Below the pieces are notes generated by a model. It worked only from the letters and a program-made list of their open reading frames with translations. It was not told the origin of the DNA and ran no database searches. Below, one piece after another: positions 16,003 to 27,081 of a DNA stretch of 64,000 bases (positions are counted from its first letter, which is position 1; each line of letters begins with the position of its first letter). Both the position numbers and the translations under genes were made by a program. Source of the DNA: Persephonella marina EX-H1 (GTDB taxonomy: Bacteria; Aquificota; Aquificia; Aquificales; Hydrogenothermaceae); NCBI RefSeq assembly GCF_000021565.1, contig NC_012440.1, positions 1,566,210 to 1,630,209 of the forward strand, read 5' to 3'.

Positions 16003-17439
16003 ATGGCAAGAACTAAGAAGATCAAAAAAGTTCTTGTTGCAAACAGGGGAGAAGTTGCAACAAGGATTATAAGGGCATGTAAGGAACTTGGAATAAAAAC
16101 GGTTGCTATCTACTCAGAGGCTGACTCTAACGGTATATGGGTAAAAAAGGCAGATGAAGCTTACATGATACCTGGAGATCCGATAAGAGCCTATCTGAAC
16201 TTTTACAAGATAGTGGATCTTGCAAAACAGACAAGATGTGATGGAATACATCCAGGGTACGGTTTTCTCTCTGAAAATGCCGATTTTGCCAGTTATTGTG
16301 AGAAAAGAGGTCTTATATTCATAGGCCCAAAACCTGAGCATATAGCCCTTTTCGGAGATAAGATAGCCTCAAAAAAGGCTATGAAAGAGGTTGGTGTTCC
16401 TGTTCTGCCTGGAACTGATGAGCCTATTACGGATATAGATTATGCCAAAAAGATTGCAAGAGAGATAGGTTTTCCTGTGATTATAAAGGCTGCCTATGGT
16501 GGTGGCGGTCGTGGTATGAGAATTGTTGAAAAGGAGTCAGATTTTGAGGAGCTTTTCAGATCTGCCACAGCTGAAGCTGAAAAGTTTTTCGGAAAGGGTG
16601 ATGTATTTATAGAGAAGTATGTGAAAAACCCAAGGCATATAGAGATACAGATAATGGCTGATAAATACGGAAATGTTATACATCTTGGGGAAAGGGACTG
16701 TTCAATCCAGAGAAGACACCAGAAGATAGTTGAGATAGCTCCATCACCAAGGCTTAACGATGAGGTCAGAAGGGAGCTTTACAGGGTTGCTGTAAAATCA
16801 ATGTTCAAGCTCGGTTATGAAAGTGTAGGAACGCTTGAGTTTCTTGTTGATGAGGATGATAACTTTTACTTTATAGAGATGAACACGAGACTTCAGGTTG
16901 AGCATACTGTAACGGAGACTGTAACAGGTGTTGATCTTGTTCAGAGGATGATACAGATAGCAGAGGGTACGAGACTTCCGTTCCTTCAGGAGGATATAAA
17001 GTTCAGAGGTTATGCTATTGAGTTCAGGATAAATGCTGAGGATCCTGATAAGAACTTTGCACCTTCTCCTGGAAAGATAACATCTTACTACTCACCAGGG
17101 GGACCTGGTGTAAGGATAGATGCCGCAGTTTATAAGGATTACATAATACCTCCTTATTACGACTCAATGATTGCTAAACTTACAGTATGGGCGTTAAGCT
17201 GGGAACAGACTGTAAACAGAGCTAAAAGAGCTTTAGATGAATTCCAGGTAAGAGGCGTTCCAACAAACCTTCCACTTTTAAGACAGATAGTAAGGGATAA
17301 AGACTTCCTGGCAGGAAAGTTTGATACAAGCTATCTTGATAGAAAGCTTCCTAAATTCAGACTCAAGCCTGAAGAAGGTAATCCTGAGGATCTCGCTGTT
17401 GTTATTGCAGCTGCTATAGCAGCTTACCATAAATTATAA
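16003..17439 (+). CDS. Biotin carboxylase subunit (AccC / pyruvate or 2-oxoglutarate carboxylase small subunit)
   Basis: The 478-residue ATP-grasp enzyme carboxylates biotin with bicarbonate. GGGGRGMRI near residue 167 is the glycine loop, and ERDCSIQRRHQK and EMNTRLQVEHTVTE hold catalytic and metal-binding residues. The C-terminus ends DLAVVIAAAIAAYHKL. This short tail recalls, from memory, the small subunits of pyruvate and 2-oxoglutarate carboxylases (PycA, CfiB) of Aquificales rather than plain AccC. CfiB serves the reductive TCA cycle. No biotin carrier or carboxyltransferase subunit is nearby. Separating the three options needs a phylogeny with CfiB, PycA and AccC. Confidence 0.9.
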   Translation: MARTKKIKKVLVANRGEVATRIIRACKELGIKTVAIYSEADSNGIWVKKADEAYMIPGDPIRAYLNFYKIVDLAKQTRCDGIHPGYGFLSENADFASYCEKRGLIFIGPKPEHIALFGDKIASKKAMKEVGVPVLPGTDEPITDIDYAKKIAREIGFPVIIKAAYGGGGRGMRIVEKESDFEELFRSATAEAEKFFGKGDVFIEKYVKNPRHIEIQIMADKYGNVIHLGERDCSIQRRHQKIVEIAPSPRLNDEVRRELYRVAVKSMFKLGYESVGTLEFLVDEDDNFYFIEMNTRLQVEHTVTETVTGVDLVQRMIQIAEGTRLPFLQEDIKFRGYAIEFRINAEDPDKNFAPSPGKITSYYSPGGPGVRIDAAVYKDYIIPPYYDSMIAKLTVWALSWEQTVNRAKRALDEFQVRGVPTNLPLLRQIVRDKDFLAGKFDTSYLDRKLPKFRLKPEEGNPEDLAVVIAAAIAAYHKL

Positions 17440-19108
<1,669 letters not shown>

Positions 19109-19763
19109 ATCTTATCAGAGATAAAGATATCTTTCTTTTTGATCTTGATGGAACTGTTATTGACTCATCAAAGGATATAGCTGTAGCCGTCAACTACACA
19201 CTTGAAAAACTCGGTAAAGATCCTCTGGAAGAGAGCGAGATAATAAAGCATGTCGGATACGGTGGAAGAAGATTGATGGAAGGTGTTCTTAAAAAGGATG
19301 ATCATCTACTGATAGACAGGGCTGTAAGTATATTCAGAGAGTATTACTTTAAAAATCCTGCTGAATATACAGTTCTTTACCCTTATGTTGAAGATCTTTT
19401 TATTGAGCTTAAGAGGAAGGATAAAAAGATAGGCATCGTTACAAATAAGTATGAGGATATATCAAGGAGGATTATTGAGAAGCTTGGCGTAGATAGATAT
19501 CTCGATATCCTTTTAGGTGGAGACAGTGTTGAAAGGAAAAAGCCAGATCCATATCCCGTTTTGTATGCTGTTGAAAAGCTCGGTTCAAAGCCTGAAAAAT
19601 CAGTTATGATTGGTGACAGTGAGGCTGATATACAGGCGGGAAGATCAGCAGGTCTGACAACAGTCTTTGTTACGTACGGATTTGGGAAAGAGGAGAAGGT
19701 GATAGTTCATAATCCAGATTTTGTAATAGGTGATATCTCTCAGCTCCTTGATCTATTTAGCGG

Positions 19764-20927
19764 TTAGGTTGTGTACTCTGCATTTATCTCAACATACCTG
19801 TATGTAAGATCACAGGTGTAATAGGTCCATTCAGATTCTCCCCTTTCAAGATAAAGATCAATTGTGATCTCAGAATTCTCCTTCAGATATCTGACAGCAC
19901 CTTCCCTGTCATAATCAACAGGTTCACCGCTGTATATAAGGTAATCACCTATATACAGCTTTACATTGGAAAAATCTATATCCCTGTGGAGCTGTCCCAC
20001 AGCTGATAAAATTCTTCCCCAGTTAGGATCGTTACCAAACATTGCTGTTTTGAAAAGGTTTGATCTTGCTATAGCCTGACCTACCTCTTTTGCTTCCTCT
20101 TTACTTTCAGCGTTATGTACATTTATCTGTATAAGTTTTGTAGCTCCTTCACCATCTTTAACTATCATTTTTGCAAGCTGTAGGGCAACCTCGTAAAGTT
20201 TTTTAGCAAACTCTATTTTGTTTTTATCATTTATCTCAAGATCAGACTCTCCTGTAGCAACTACAAGAAAGCTGTCATTTGTACTTTCGCATCCGTCAAC
20301 ATCTATAGAGTTAAAGGTTCTCTCAACAACAAGTTTTGATGCTTTCTCAAGAAGTGATTTATCTATCTTTACATCTGTAAATATGTAGGCAAGCATAGTT
20401 GCCATGTTAGGATGGATCATCCCTGCCCCTTTCGCTATACCTTTAATATGGAATGTCTTTCCATCTATCATTCCTGAGGTCTGATAGAACTTTGGGAAAG
20501 AATCTGTGGTCATTATTGCCCTTGCTGATCTTTCAAGATCCCACCTTTCAAGGTTTTTCACAGCCTCCTTTATCCCTTTCTCAACCTTATCCATAGGAAG
20601 CTGAACTCCGATAACACCTGTTGAGAAAACAAGAACCTCTTCCTTATCTATATCAAGAAGGTCAGCAACAATCTCAGCCATCCTTTCTGCATTTCTTAAA
20701 CCTTCCTCTCCTGTCGCAGCATTTGCGTTTCCGCTGTTTACAACAATAGCACTGATCTCATCCTGTATTTCCCTTACCATACGGTCATACTGGACAGGTG
20801 CTGCTGAAAGAGAGTTCTGTGTTAAAAAGACAGAGTAAACGGAAGATGGAAAACTCATAACAAGTATGTCATAGTCTCCAGAAGGTTTTATTCCTGCTTT
20901 TGATATTCCCGCTTTTATATCCATCAT
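19764..20927 (-). CDS. argJ: Glutamate N-acetyltransferase / amino-acid acetyltransferase ArgJ
   Basis: ArgJ moves acetyl from N-acetylornithine to glutamate in arginine synthesis. It cuts itself at a conserved Thr, seen here as the last Thr of GMIHPNMAT (about residue 177), giving alpha and beta chains. VVNSGNANAATG and STNDSFLVVATG are further family marks. I chose the ATG at 20927, which overlaps the upstream stop as ATGA; a GTG at 20936 would add three residues. Whether it also uses acetyl-CoA (bifunctional) cannot be told. It ends 4 bp into gph on the other strand. Confidence 0.93.
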   Translation of the reverse strand: MMDIKAGISKAGIKPSGDYDILVMSFPSSVYSVFLTQNSLSAAPVQYDRMVREIQDEISAIVVNSGNANAATGEEGLRNAERMAEIVADLLDIDKEEVLVFSTGVIGVQLPMDKVEKGIKEAVKNLERWDLERSARAIMTTDSFPKFYQTSGMIDGKTFHIKGIAKGAGMIHPNMATMLAYIFTDVKIDKSLLEKASKLVVERTFNSIDVDGCESTNDSFLVVATGESDLEINDKNKIEFAKKLYEVALQLAKMIVKDGEGATKLIQINVHNAESKEEAKEVGQAIARSNLFKTAMFGNDPNWGRILSAVGQLHRDIDFSNVKLYIGDYLIYSGEPVDYDREGAVRYLKENSEITIDLYLERGESEWTYYTCDLTYRYVEINAEYTT

Positions 20928-21397
20928 GCTATCCACTCATCATCATCAAGTCCAAAGTCGGTCTCAAAGTATTCCATGTCTGGTTCAACCTCAGGTAGAT
21001 CATCTTCCATAGCGATCTCTTCATTCTCTATCTTTTCCTCAATGTTTTCTACTTTTTCGGAGATCTCTTCAAGTTTTTCTTCTATGTGTGAGATCTCCGC
21101 TTCAGAAATACCTGTTTCCCTTGCAACATCCTCAGGTATTATTTTATCGTCTAAAAGAATATTAAACAGACTCATACCTGCAAATGTTCCAAGTAACGAT
21201 CCTAAGAAGCCGGATTTGAAAGACTGTCCTGAAGACTGTTCTGTAAGATTTTTGTTCTGTATCTGTTCCGTTTCAGCTTTCTGTGAAAGCGATCTCATCT
21301 CAAGCTTTTTTACTCTCTCATCAAGTTCGTCTATCTTCTCTGAGATCTTCTCGATAAGAATGGCCATCTTTTTTAAAGTTTTTTCTGTATTTTCCAT
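20924..21397 (-). CDS. Hypothetical coiled-coil protein with one hydrophobic segment
   Basis: I do not recognise a family in this 157-residue protein. Residues about 1-45 are a coiled coil with heptad-like Leu/Ile/Glu/Lys spacing. About 60-82 form a Gly-rich hydrophobic segment (SGFLGSLLGTFAGMSLFNILL) that could be a membrane helix, and the C-terminal 70 residues are very acidic and helical. It is translationally coupled to argJ and lies 10 bp after nuoG, but no functional tie is evident. Part of the Gly-rich segment resembles small membrane-associated motifs of other extracytoplasmic proteins, too weakly to name. Confidence 0.7.
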   Translation of the reverse strand: MENTEKTLKKMAILIEKISEKIDELDERVKKLEMRSLSQKAETEQIQNKNLTEQSSGQSFKSGFLGSLLGTFAGMSLFNILLDDKIIPEDVARETGISEAEISHIEEKLEEISEKVENIEEKIENEEIAMEDDLPEVEPDMEYFETDFGLDDDEWIA

Positions 21398-21407
21398 AGC
21401 ATCCCTC

Positions 21408-23369
21408 CTACTCTTTTATCATCCTTTCTTTCAGAGCATTTTTAAGTTTTAAGTTCATAAGGTTATCAGACCTCTTTGAAAAATATCCAAAGTCCCAGAT
21501 CTCAATTTCCGGATTGATGAAGTACTCACAGTCATAGTATACAGTATCTTCCTCTTTATCTCTCACTGCAACGGGGGTGTAGGAGAGTTTTTCGTATATC
21601 ATATTGAGAACATCTTTTTCCTGTATAGAGGTTATTGAAGACTTTGTTTTTACATCCCCTTTTATGCCACAGACCTCTTCCTCCTCTTCCATCCAGAGAG
21701 AGGAACCTAATGCTATATGGGAGGATAATGCAAGGCCATCCTCAAAAGGTGTTACGGTTATTATATTTTCAAGCCTTGAAAGTATAGTATTCATATACTC
21801 ATCATCTATATGTTCTAAAAGATCCTCACCTATAACAACAAGATTTTTTATCTTTCCATCCTCAATACCTTTAAATATCTCTGGAAGGTATATGAGTCTT
21901 TTTATTTTATGGTAAACACCGTAAGCGTTTCTTTCAGGTGGGATAATAAATACAGAGACATCATCTTTTTTTGATATTCTCCCAAGTATTTTACCTGCTT
22001 CAAAGGCTTTCTTCCCTTTTAATGAGGATGTTGAGTATATAACAGCCGTTTTTTTATTGAAACTGATATCTTCAAGTTTTTTTAAGGCCTTCTCATTTTC
22101 TGACTGTATAATCTGAGGGAAGTACTTATTTATTCTTTCCGCTTTCTCACCTATGTATATGATCTGTTTGTCTCTGCCTATCTCTTTACCTTCAAAGTTA
22201 AGTTTGTGGAAGTAGTAGGATAAAACCGGATTTGTACCGGTTATATCATTTCCAACTATTACTACAAGTTCCGCATCAATAAGCTCCTTCTCATCAGGTA
22301 TCTCATATTTCTTTCCTGCTGTTTCTCCAAATCCATCAAGAACAGGAATTAATGTTAATGTTACTGAAGATGAGACTTTTACACCTGCTCTTTCTGCTAT
22401 TTTATTTACTACCTCAAGGGAGTGATTTCCGCTGTAAGGTGAGACTATTATGGCTGTTTCAAGGGGTGAGCTGTTTATTATCCCGGCTGTTTTCTCTACA
22501 GCCTCTTCTAACGGTATATGGCTTCCTTTTAAAAGGCCTCCCTTAAGTCTGTTTTTATCTGATATATCATAGCCGAGATACGCACCTGAGCATATATCAA
22601 GGTCTGCTGTTGATCTTATCCTGTATATCTTTCTTCCATCATGATCGATGGAAACAGGACAGTTCAGGCTGCACATACCGCAGTATGATACTGTCTCTTT
22701 TAATAGCCATGCCCTTGTTTTAAATTTGAAAGGTTTGAATATAATTGCCCCGACAGGACATATATCAACACAGAGACCGCAGAACTCACATCTACTCTCT
22801 GTGTCCATAGGCTTTTTATCAGGTGATATAACCGTCTCAAAACCTCTCTCTTCCTGGAATAGAGCGTCTGCCCCAACAACATTCTTACATACGGATACAC
22901 ATCTCAGACACAGAACACATCTGTTTGATATAAACTCAAAGTAATCACTTTCCCAGTCTTCCTCAGGTCTTATCTTATCAAAAGGTGTGAAAGGTGTGTT
23001 GTTTATCTGTGGACCGTAGTAAGTTCCCCAGTTCTGGAGATCGCACTCACCTGCTTTATCACATACTGGACAGTCAAGAGGATGCCTTGTAAAGAGCATC
23101 TCAAGTATAAACTTTCTGTCCTTTTTTACCTCTTCATTCTCGGTCTCTATCTCCATACCATCGTATACTTTTGTTCCACAGGCTATTATAGTTGTTTTCC
23201 ATTTCTTATCGTAGACAAGACACATTCTGCATCCACCATATACAGGAAGTTTAGGATGATAGCAGAATGTTGGAATGATTTTGTTTATCTTTTTTGCAGC
23301 TTCAAGAACGGTTGTGTTTTCAGGAACCTCTAACTGAACTCCATCAATAACAACCTTTACATTCTTCAT
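21408..23369 (-). CDS. nuoG: NADH-quinone oxidoreductase subunit G-like iron-sulfur protein
   Basis: This 653-residue protein has the full electron-wire set of complex I subunit G. There is a 2Fe-2S site (Cys36, Cys47, Cys50, Cys64), a His-ligated cluster (His96, Cys100, Cys103, Cys109), and two 4Fe-4S motifs (Cys151/154/157/161 and Cys194/197/200/204). A further Cys cluster (230/233/237) opens a molybdopterin-oxidoreductase-like part. It is shorter than proteobacterial NuoG (about 900), so the C-terminal region is reduced. I chose the ATG at 23369 (GAGGAG upstream) over a TTG ten codons earlier. No other nuo genes are in the window; hydrogenase or dehydrogenase gamma-type subunits share this N-terminus. 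Confidence 0.82.
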   Translation of the reverse strand: MKNVKVVIDGVQLEVPENTTVLEAAKKINKIIPTFCYHPKLPVYGGCRMCLVYDKKWKTTIIACGTKVYDGMEIETENEEVKKDRKFILEMLFTRHPLDCPVCDKAGECDLQNWGTYYGPQINNTPFTPFDKIRPEEDWESDYFEFISNRCVLCLRCVSVCKNVVGADALFQEERGFETVISPDKKPMDTESRCEFCGLCVDICPVGAIIFKPFKFKTRAWLLKETVSYCGMCSLNCPVSIDHDGRKIYRIRSTADLDICSGAYLGYDISDKNRLKGGLLKGSHIPLEEAVEKTAGIINSSPLETAIIVSPYSGNHSLEVVNKIAERAGVKVSSSVTLTLIPVLDGFGETAGKKYEIPDEKELIDAELVVIVGNDITGTNPVLSYYFHKLNFEGKEIGRDKQIIYIGEKAERINKYFPQIIQSENEKALKKLEDISFNKKTAVIYSTSSLKGKKAFEAGKILGRISKKDDVSVFIIPPERNAYGVYHKIKRLIYLPEIFKGIEDGKIKNLVVIGEDLLEHIDDEYMNTILSRLENIITVTPFEDGLALSSHIALGSSLWMEEEEEVCGIKGDVKTKSSITSIQEKDVLNMIYEKLSYTPVAVRDKEEDTVYYDCEYFINPEIEIWDFGYFSKRSDNLMNLKLKNALKERMIKE

Positions 23370-23446
23370 ACACTCCTCACAGTCACAGATGGTAAACAAT
23401 AAGAAATGATAATACAGTATTACTATTTATGGCAAATGGAGTTCAG

Positions 23447-23980
23447 TTATTTTTTCTCAAGAAGTGTTTTAAGTTTTGCGAATGGAGATTCTTCCCTCAC
23501 CATCTCCTGTTCACAGTTGCATGGATTCTCGTTTCTGTTTGATCCGCATACAGGACATATACCTTTACAGTCTTCATCACAGAGAGGCTTCATAGGTGTT
23601 TTTACAAGAATCTCCTCCCTTAAAAGCTCGCTCACATTAAAATGTTCCTCATCCTCAAGGTACTCAACAATAAGATCCTCTTCGTGAAGCTCAGAGTCGC
23701 CGTCAAGCTTCTTTTTTGAGAGGAATATTGAGCTTGTACCTTTTAGATCCATAACAAAAGATTCAAGACATCTTCCACACTCAAGCTTGATATCGCTGTT
23801 TATTGTAAGTGATACAAGGTAACCATCCTTCTCTTTTATTATATACATATGAACATCAACGCTGTCCTTTTCAGAGCTATACTCCTCCGGTAAAGAGAGG
23901 CTTTTGAAGGACACTGAAAAATCCTTCTCTATAAACTGGTCATTCTGAAGCTCTTTTTTAAGGTTTAAGAATACAGGCAT
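23447..23980 (-). CDS. yceD: YceD family protein (DUF177)
   Basis: The 177-residue protein has a central LECGRCLESF and a C-terminal CDEDCKGICPVCGSNRNENPC cysteine cluster. Both are typical of DUF177/YceD, a family linked to 23S rRNA accumulation and usually encoded just before rpmF (ribosomal protein L32). The Cys pairs probably bind zinc. I chose the ATG at 23980, behind AGAGGTGG; a start 11 codons upstream is possible. rpmF does not follow here: only 77 bp separate this gene from nuoG. The gene is divergent from dcd. Confidence 0.82.
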   Translation of the reverse strand: MPVFLNLKKELQNDQFIEKDFSVSFKSLSLPEEYSSEKDSVDVHMYIIKEKDGYLVSLTINSDIKLECGRCLESFVMDLKGTSSIFLSKKKLDGDSELHEEDLIVEYLEDEEHFNVSELLREEILVKTPMKPLCDEDCKGICPVCGSNRNENPCNCEQEMVREESPFAKLKTLLEKK

Positions 23981-24081
23981 TTTAACCACCTCTTTTAACA
24001 AAACTTTCGGCATAAATTTATGCAGTAATAATTTTAATTCAAGTTTAAGAAAAAGCTGTGAAAAAATGGTATCATAGATAT

Positions 24082-24624
24082 ATGATTCTGAACGACAGAA
24101 AAATCAGAGAGCTTATAGAGAGTAAAGAGCTTCTTATAGATCCTCTAGATGCTGTTCAGATACAGCCTTCCTCAGTAGATCTTAGACTTGGTAATGATTT
24201 TCTTATATACCCTGAGGATATAGAGATTTTGGATGTTAGAAATCCAGATCTTCACAACCAGCTTAAAAAGGTTGTTGCAGATGATGAGGGTTTTATTATT
24301 CAGCCAAAACAGTTCATACTTGCAACAACAAGGGAGTACATAAAGCTTCCGGACTATCTTACAGCTTTTGTTGAGGGAAGATCATCACTTGGCAGACTTG
24401 GACTTTTTATTGAGAATGCAGGATGGGTTGATGCAGGTTTTGAGGGAAATATAACCCTTGAGTTTTACAATGCAAACTCAAGACCTTTAAAGATCTATCC
24501 AGGTATGAGGATATGCCAGCTTGTCTTTGCTAAGATGGAAGAACCTGCAGAAAATCCTTACAGAGGAAAATATCAGGGACAGAGAGGCACGACGGCCTCC
24601 CGTATATTCTTAGATAAAGATTAA
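24082..24624 (+). CDS. dcd: dCTP deaminase, possibly bifunctional with dUTPase activity
   Basis: The 180-residue trimeric enzyme family deaminates dCTP to dUTP. The start MILNDRKIRELI, QPSSVDLRLG, and EGRSSLGRLGLFIE are diagnostic. The segment after it reads NAGWVDAGFEG, lacking the His seen in the TAHRIDPG motif of E. coli Dcd, and the end reads KYQGQRGTTASR; both resemble the DCD-DUT enzymes that also hydrolyse dUTP. The ATG at 24082 gives the usual N-terminus, but no ribosome binding site is obvious; a GTG eight codons earlier exists. A bifunctional enzyme would feed dUMP to the ThyX in this window. The stop overlaps the next gene convergently. Confidence 0.9.
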   Translation: MILNDRKIRELIESKELLIDPLDAVQIQPSSVDLRLGNDFLIYPEDIEILDVRNPDLHNQLKKVVADDEGFIIQPKQFILATTREYIKLPDYLTAFVEGRSSLGRLGLFIENAGWVDAGFEGNITLEFYNANSRPLKIYPGMRICQLVFAKMEEPAENPYRGKYQGQRGTTASRIFLDKD

Positions 24625-25949
24625 TTGCATCTGTCAGCTCCATACTCCTGAACACACAGCCAGCCTATAAGTATCTGGTATGCGTAAGGTGCACACTCTG
24701 CGTGATCCCAGCCGTCTGGACCTACAAGTGATGAGTAAACAACTTCAGGGTCTATAAACTCGACATCAGGTGCTCCAGCCTGTACAAACTTCTGGTAGGT
24801 CTCATATGCTAAAGCCTGTGGAAGTATATTGTCTCCACCACAGTGGATGAAAACCATCTTCATCTTTGGAACCCAGTCATCAACGTTGTTATCCCTGAGA
24901 GCTACTTTGAATGGATTATTGTCATTTGTTAGATAATCGTTAACAGCTTCAGGTTTAAAAAAGTCAGTAACCTCAAATATGTCACTGCCTGGTGTTTTCC
25001 CTACAGCAGCAAACATCATACCGTAGATCGTGTTACCATCCTTTGTTTTATCAAAATATGATGGAAGCTGATTTATAAAAGTGTCCTGTATGAGATCGGC
25101 GAGATTTATATAATCGTAAGTCTGGGAGTATGCGTAAACAACATATGCAGGGAAAGGTGGAAATGTTAGAGCAGGTGCCGTTACAATGGCTGCTCCCATT
25201 TTTTCAAGATCGTAAACGCCGGCCATAGGAGCAACACCTTTCAGGTCAAAATATCTGTAAAATGTCTGGATTTTCTTTGCAGCAGCCATAGTTGCATACC
25301 CACCTTCAGAGTAACCTGCCAGATATACCTCTCTTTTAATGTGATAACCGTTTTTCTCACAGAACTCTAAAACAGCTCTTATAAGGTCTATAACTGAGTT
25401 TGCAAGGGACTGTTCAAGCATATACGTGTGGTAGTGATCCTTAGACTCTCCATAACCTATATAGTCAGGCATTACAGTTGCAAAACCTAAAAGTCCAGTA
25501 TATGGAAGAACTGTTGAGAATGTTGTACTTGATGGTTTTCCTCCATTTCTTAATGCCTCCAGATCTGAGGAAAAAGCGTTTGTTGGAGCTTCGCTGTCTA
25601 AGAATATTGTTCCGTGCTGGTCTGATATTATTGGGAAAGAGTAAAGACCTCTTAATGCTGGATCCAGTGAGTCAATGTCGGGAATAACAAGAAGCCCGGA
25701 GGCTTTTATCTTCTGATTATTGTCGTCTAAAGTCCAGTAGGTTATCCTGTACGCCTTTAGACCAAATATAGTTTTACCGGTTGTGTCTATACCTGATGCC
25801 TGTAGGAAGCTGTTTACAGTATCTTTATCAAGACTTCCTATCTCCTCAGCCTGGATGAAAGGTTTTGGAACAACATATGTATCATTTTTACACCCAGCTA
25901 AGAACAGACCTGAAATTAAAAAGAAAAACAAGAAAAGATATCTTCTCAT
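24621..25949 (-). CDS. Lipoprotein alpha/beta hydrolase (secretory lipase-like)
   Basis: The 442-residue protein has a lipoprotein signal ending LAGC, with Cys20 as lipidation site. The nucleophile elbow is AGYSEGG (Ser214), YLDY-like PDYIGYGESKDH precedes it, and candidate Asp and His lie in CGGDNILP and WDHAECAP. This layout resembles secreted lipase/esterase proteins with a bacterial LIP-like fold. It is expected on the outside of the inner membrane or on the outer membrane. GGAGGGAAGG precedes the ATG. It stands alone between dcd (convergent) and ridA, and the natural substrate is unknown. Confidence 0.8.
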   Translation of the reverse strand: MRRYLFLFFFLISGLFLAGCKNDTYVVPKPFIQAEEIGSLDKDTVNSFLQASGIDTTGKTIFGLKAYRITYWTLDDNNQKIKASGLLVIPDIDSLDPALRGLYSFPIISDQHGTIFLDSEAPTNAFSSDLEALRNGGKPSSTTFSTVLPYTGLLGFATVMPDYIGYGESKDHYHTYMLEQSLANSVIDLIRAVLEFCEKNGYHIKREVYLAGYSEGGYATMAAAKKIQTFYRYFDLKGVAPMAGVYDLEKMGAAIVTAPALTFPPFPAYVVYAYSQTYDYINLADLIQDTFINQLPSYFDKTKDGNTIYGMMFAAVGKTPGSDIFEVTDFFKPEAVNDYLTNDNNPFKVALRDNNVDDWVPKMKMVFIHCGGDNILPQALAYETYQKFVQAGAPDVEFIDPEVVYSSLVGPDGWDHAECAPYAYQILIGWLCVQEYGADRCN

Positions 25950-25969
25950 GACCTTCCCTCCATTTATCT

Positions 25970-26344
25970 TTATATTCCTGCTATAGCTTCAATCTCAATA
26001 AGGGCCCCCTTTGGTAGGTTACTCACCTCTACTGTAGCCCTTGCTGGTTTATGATTTTTAAAGTACCTTCCATAAACCTCGTTAACCTTCTGGAAGTCAT
26101 CAATGTTTTTGAGATATATGGTTGTCTTTATTACATGTTCAAATGAAAGACCAGCCTCTTCAAGAATACCTTTTATATTTTCCATAACCCGTTCAGTCTG
26201 TTTTACAATGTCTCCACCAATAAACTCCTCTGTCTGGGGATCTATAGCTATCTGACCTGAAATGAATATAAGACTTTCATACTTTACAGCCTGTGAGTAG
26301 GGGCCTATCGCTTTTGGTGCCTTTTCTGTCTCAATTATCTGCAT
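25970..26344 (-). CDS. ridA: RidA family enamine/imine deaminase
   Basis: At 124 residues this is a standard-length RidA (YjgF/UK114). GPYSQAVKY, the IASGQI-like ISGQIAIDP, the conserved Arg in [24 protein letters not shown] and the terminal Glu are all present, so the active site is intact. RidA hydrolyses reactive 2-aminoacrylate and other enamines released by PLP enzymes. It lies 2 bp after hisA and 20 bp before the lipoprotein gene, so hisA-ridA are probably co-transcribed. Confidence 0.93.
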   Translation of the reverse strand: MQIIETEKAPKAIGPYSQAVKYESLIFISGQIAIDPQTEEFIGGDIVKQTERVMENIKGILEEAGLSFEHVIKTTIYLKNIDDFQKVNEVYGRYFKNHKPARATVEVSNLPKGALIEIEAIAGI

Positions 26345-26346
26345 TT

Positions 26347-27072
26347 TCAGTCCTCCAGCTGTTCAAGTTTTATTTTACCTTCGTAAAGGGCTTTCCCTAC
26401 AACAACACCGTAAACACCGTATTTTTTTAGATCATAAAGTTTTTTTAGATCCTCAACAGATCCGACACCACCTGAGGCTATAACGGGATGCTTGAGGTTC
26501 TGTGCAAGATATTTTGTTCCCTCTATATTCGGGCCTACCATAGCTCCGTCCCTGTTAACATCAGTGTATAAAAAGCCCCATATATCCAAATCATCAAACA
26601 TCCTCGCAAAATCAAGTGGGGTATACTCTGTTTTTTCAAGCCATCCTTTTATTGCAACTTTTCCATCTTTAGCATCTATCCCAACAATAACTTTTCCGGG
26701 ATATGCCGATACTATCCTTTCAAACTCCTGTCTGTTCTGGTATGCAAGGCTACCTATAACAACCCTTTCCACACCTGTTTCTACAATACTTTTTACAGCT
26801 TCAAAGCTTCTCAACCCTCCACCAAACTCAACAGGGATGGAAACAGTTTTTACTATATCTTTTACTATGTCAATATTCTTTGGTTTTCCTTCAAATGCTC
26901 CATCTAAATCCACAATATGGAGATGTTTTGCTCCTTTCTCCTCCCACTGTTTTGCAACAGATACAGGATCATCACCATAAACCGTTACAGCCTCAGGGTC
27001 TCCTTTGTAAAGTCTGACAGCTTTTCCATCTTTGATATCAACAGCAGGAATAACAAAAGATCTTAATCCCAT
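26347..27072 (-). CDS. hisA: ProFAR isomerase HisA
   Basis: The 241-residue TIM barrel isomerises phosphoribosylformimino-AICAR-phosphate in histidine synthesis. [15 protein letters not shown] at the start (Asp12 is a likely catalytic acid), [34 protein letters not shown] and ASGGVGS mark both phosphate sites of the barrel. These distinguish it from HisF, which starts with a different motif. AGGAGG precedes the ATG. Other his genes are not in the window, so the pathway is scattered, as is common in Aquificales. It lies 9 bp downstream of the ubiB-like gene. Confidence 0.94.
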   Translation of the reverse strand: MGLRSFVIPAVDIKDGKAVRLYKGDPEAVTVYGDDPVSVAKQWEEKGAKHLHIVDLDGAFEGKPKNIDIVKDIVKTVSIPVEFGGGLRSFEAVKSIVETGVERVVIGSLAYQNRQEFERIVSAYPGKVIVGIDAKDGKVAIKGWLEKTEYTPLDFARMFDDLDIWGFLYTDVNRDGAMVGPNIEGTKYLAQNLKHPVIASGGVGSVEDLKKLYDLKKYGVYGVVVGKALYEGKIKLEQLED

Positions 27073-27081
27073 AAATACCTC

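Noticed and set aside
22648-22944. Rightward frame antisense to the Fe-S region of nuoG
   Set aside because: It mirrors the Cys-rich coding strand and lacks a ribosome binding site; it is a shadow of nuoG.
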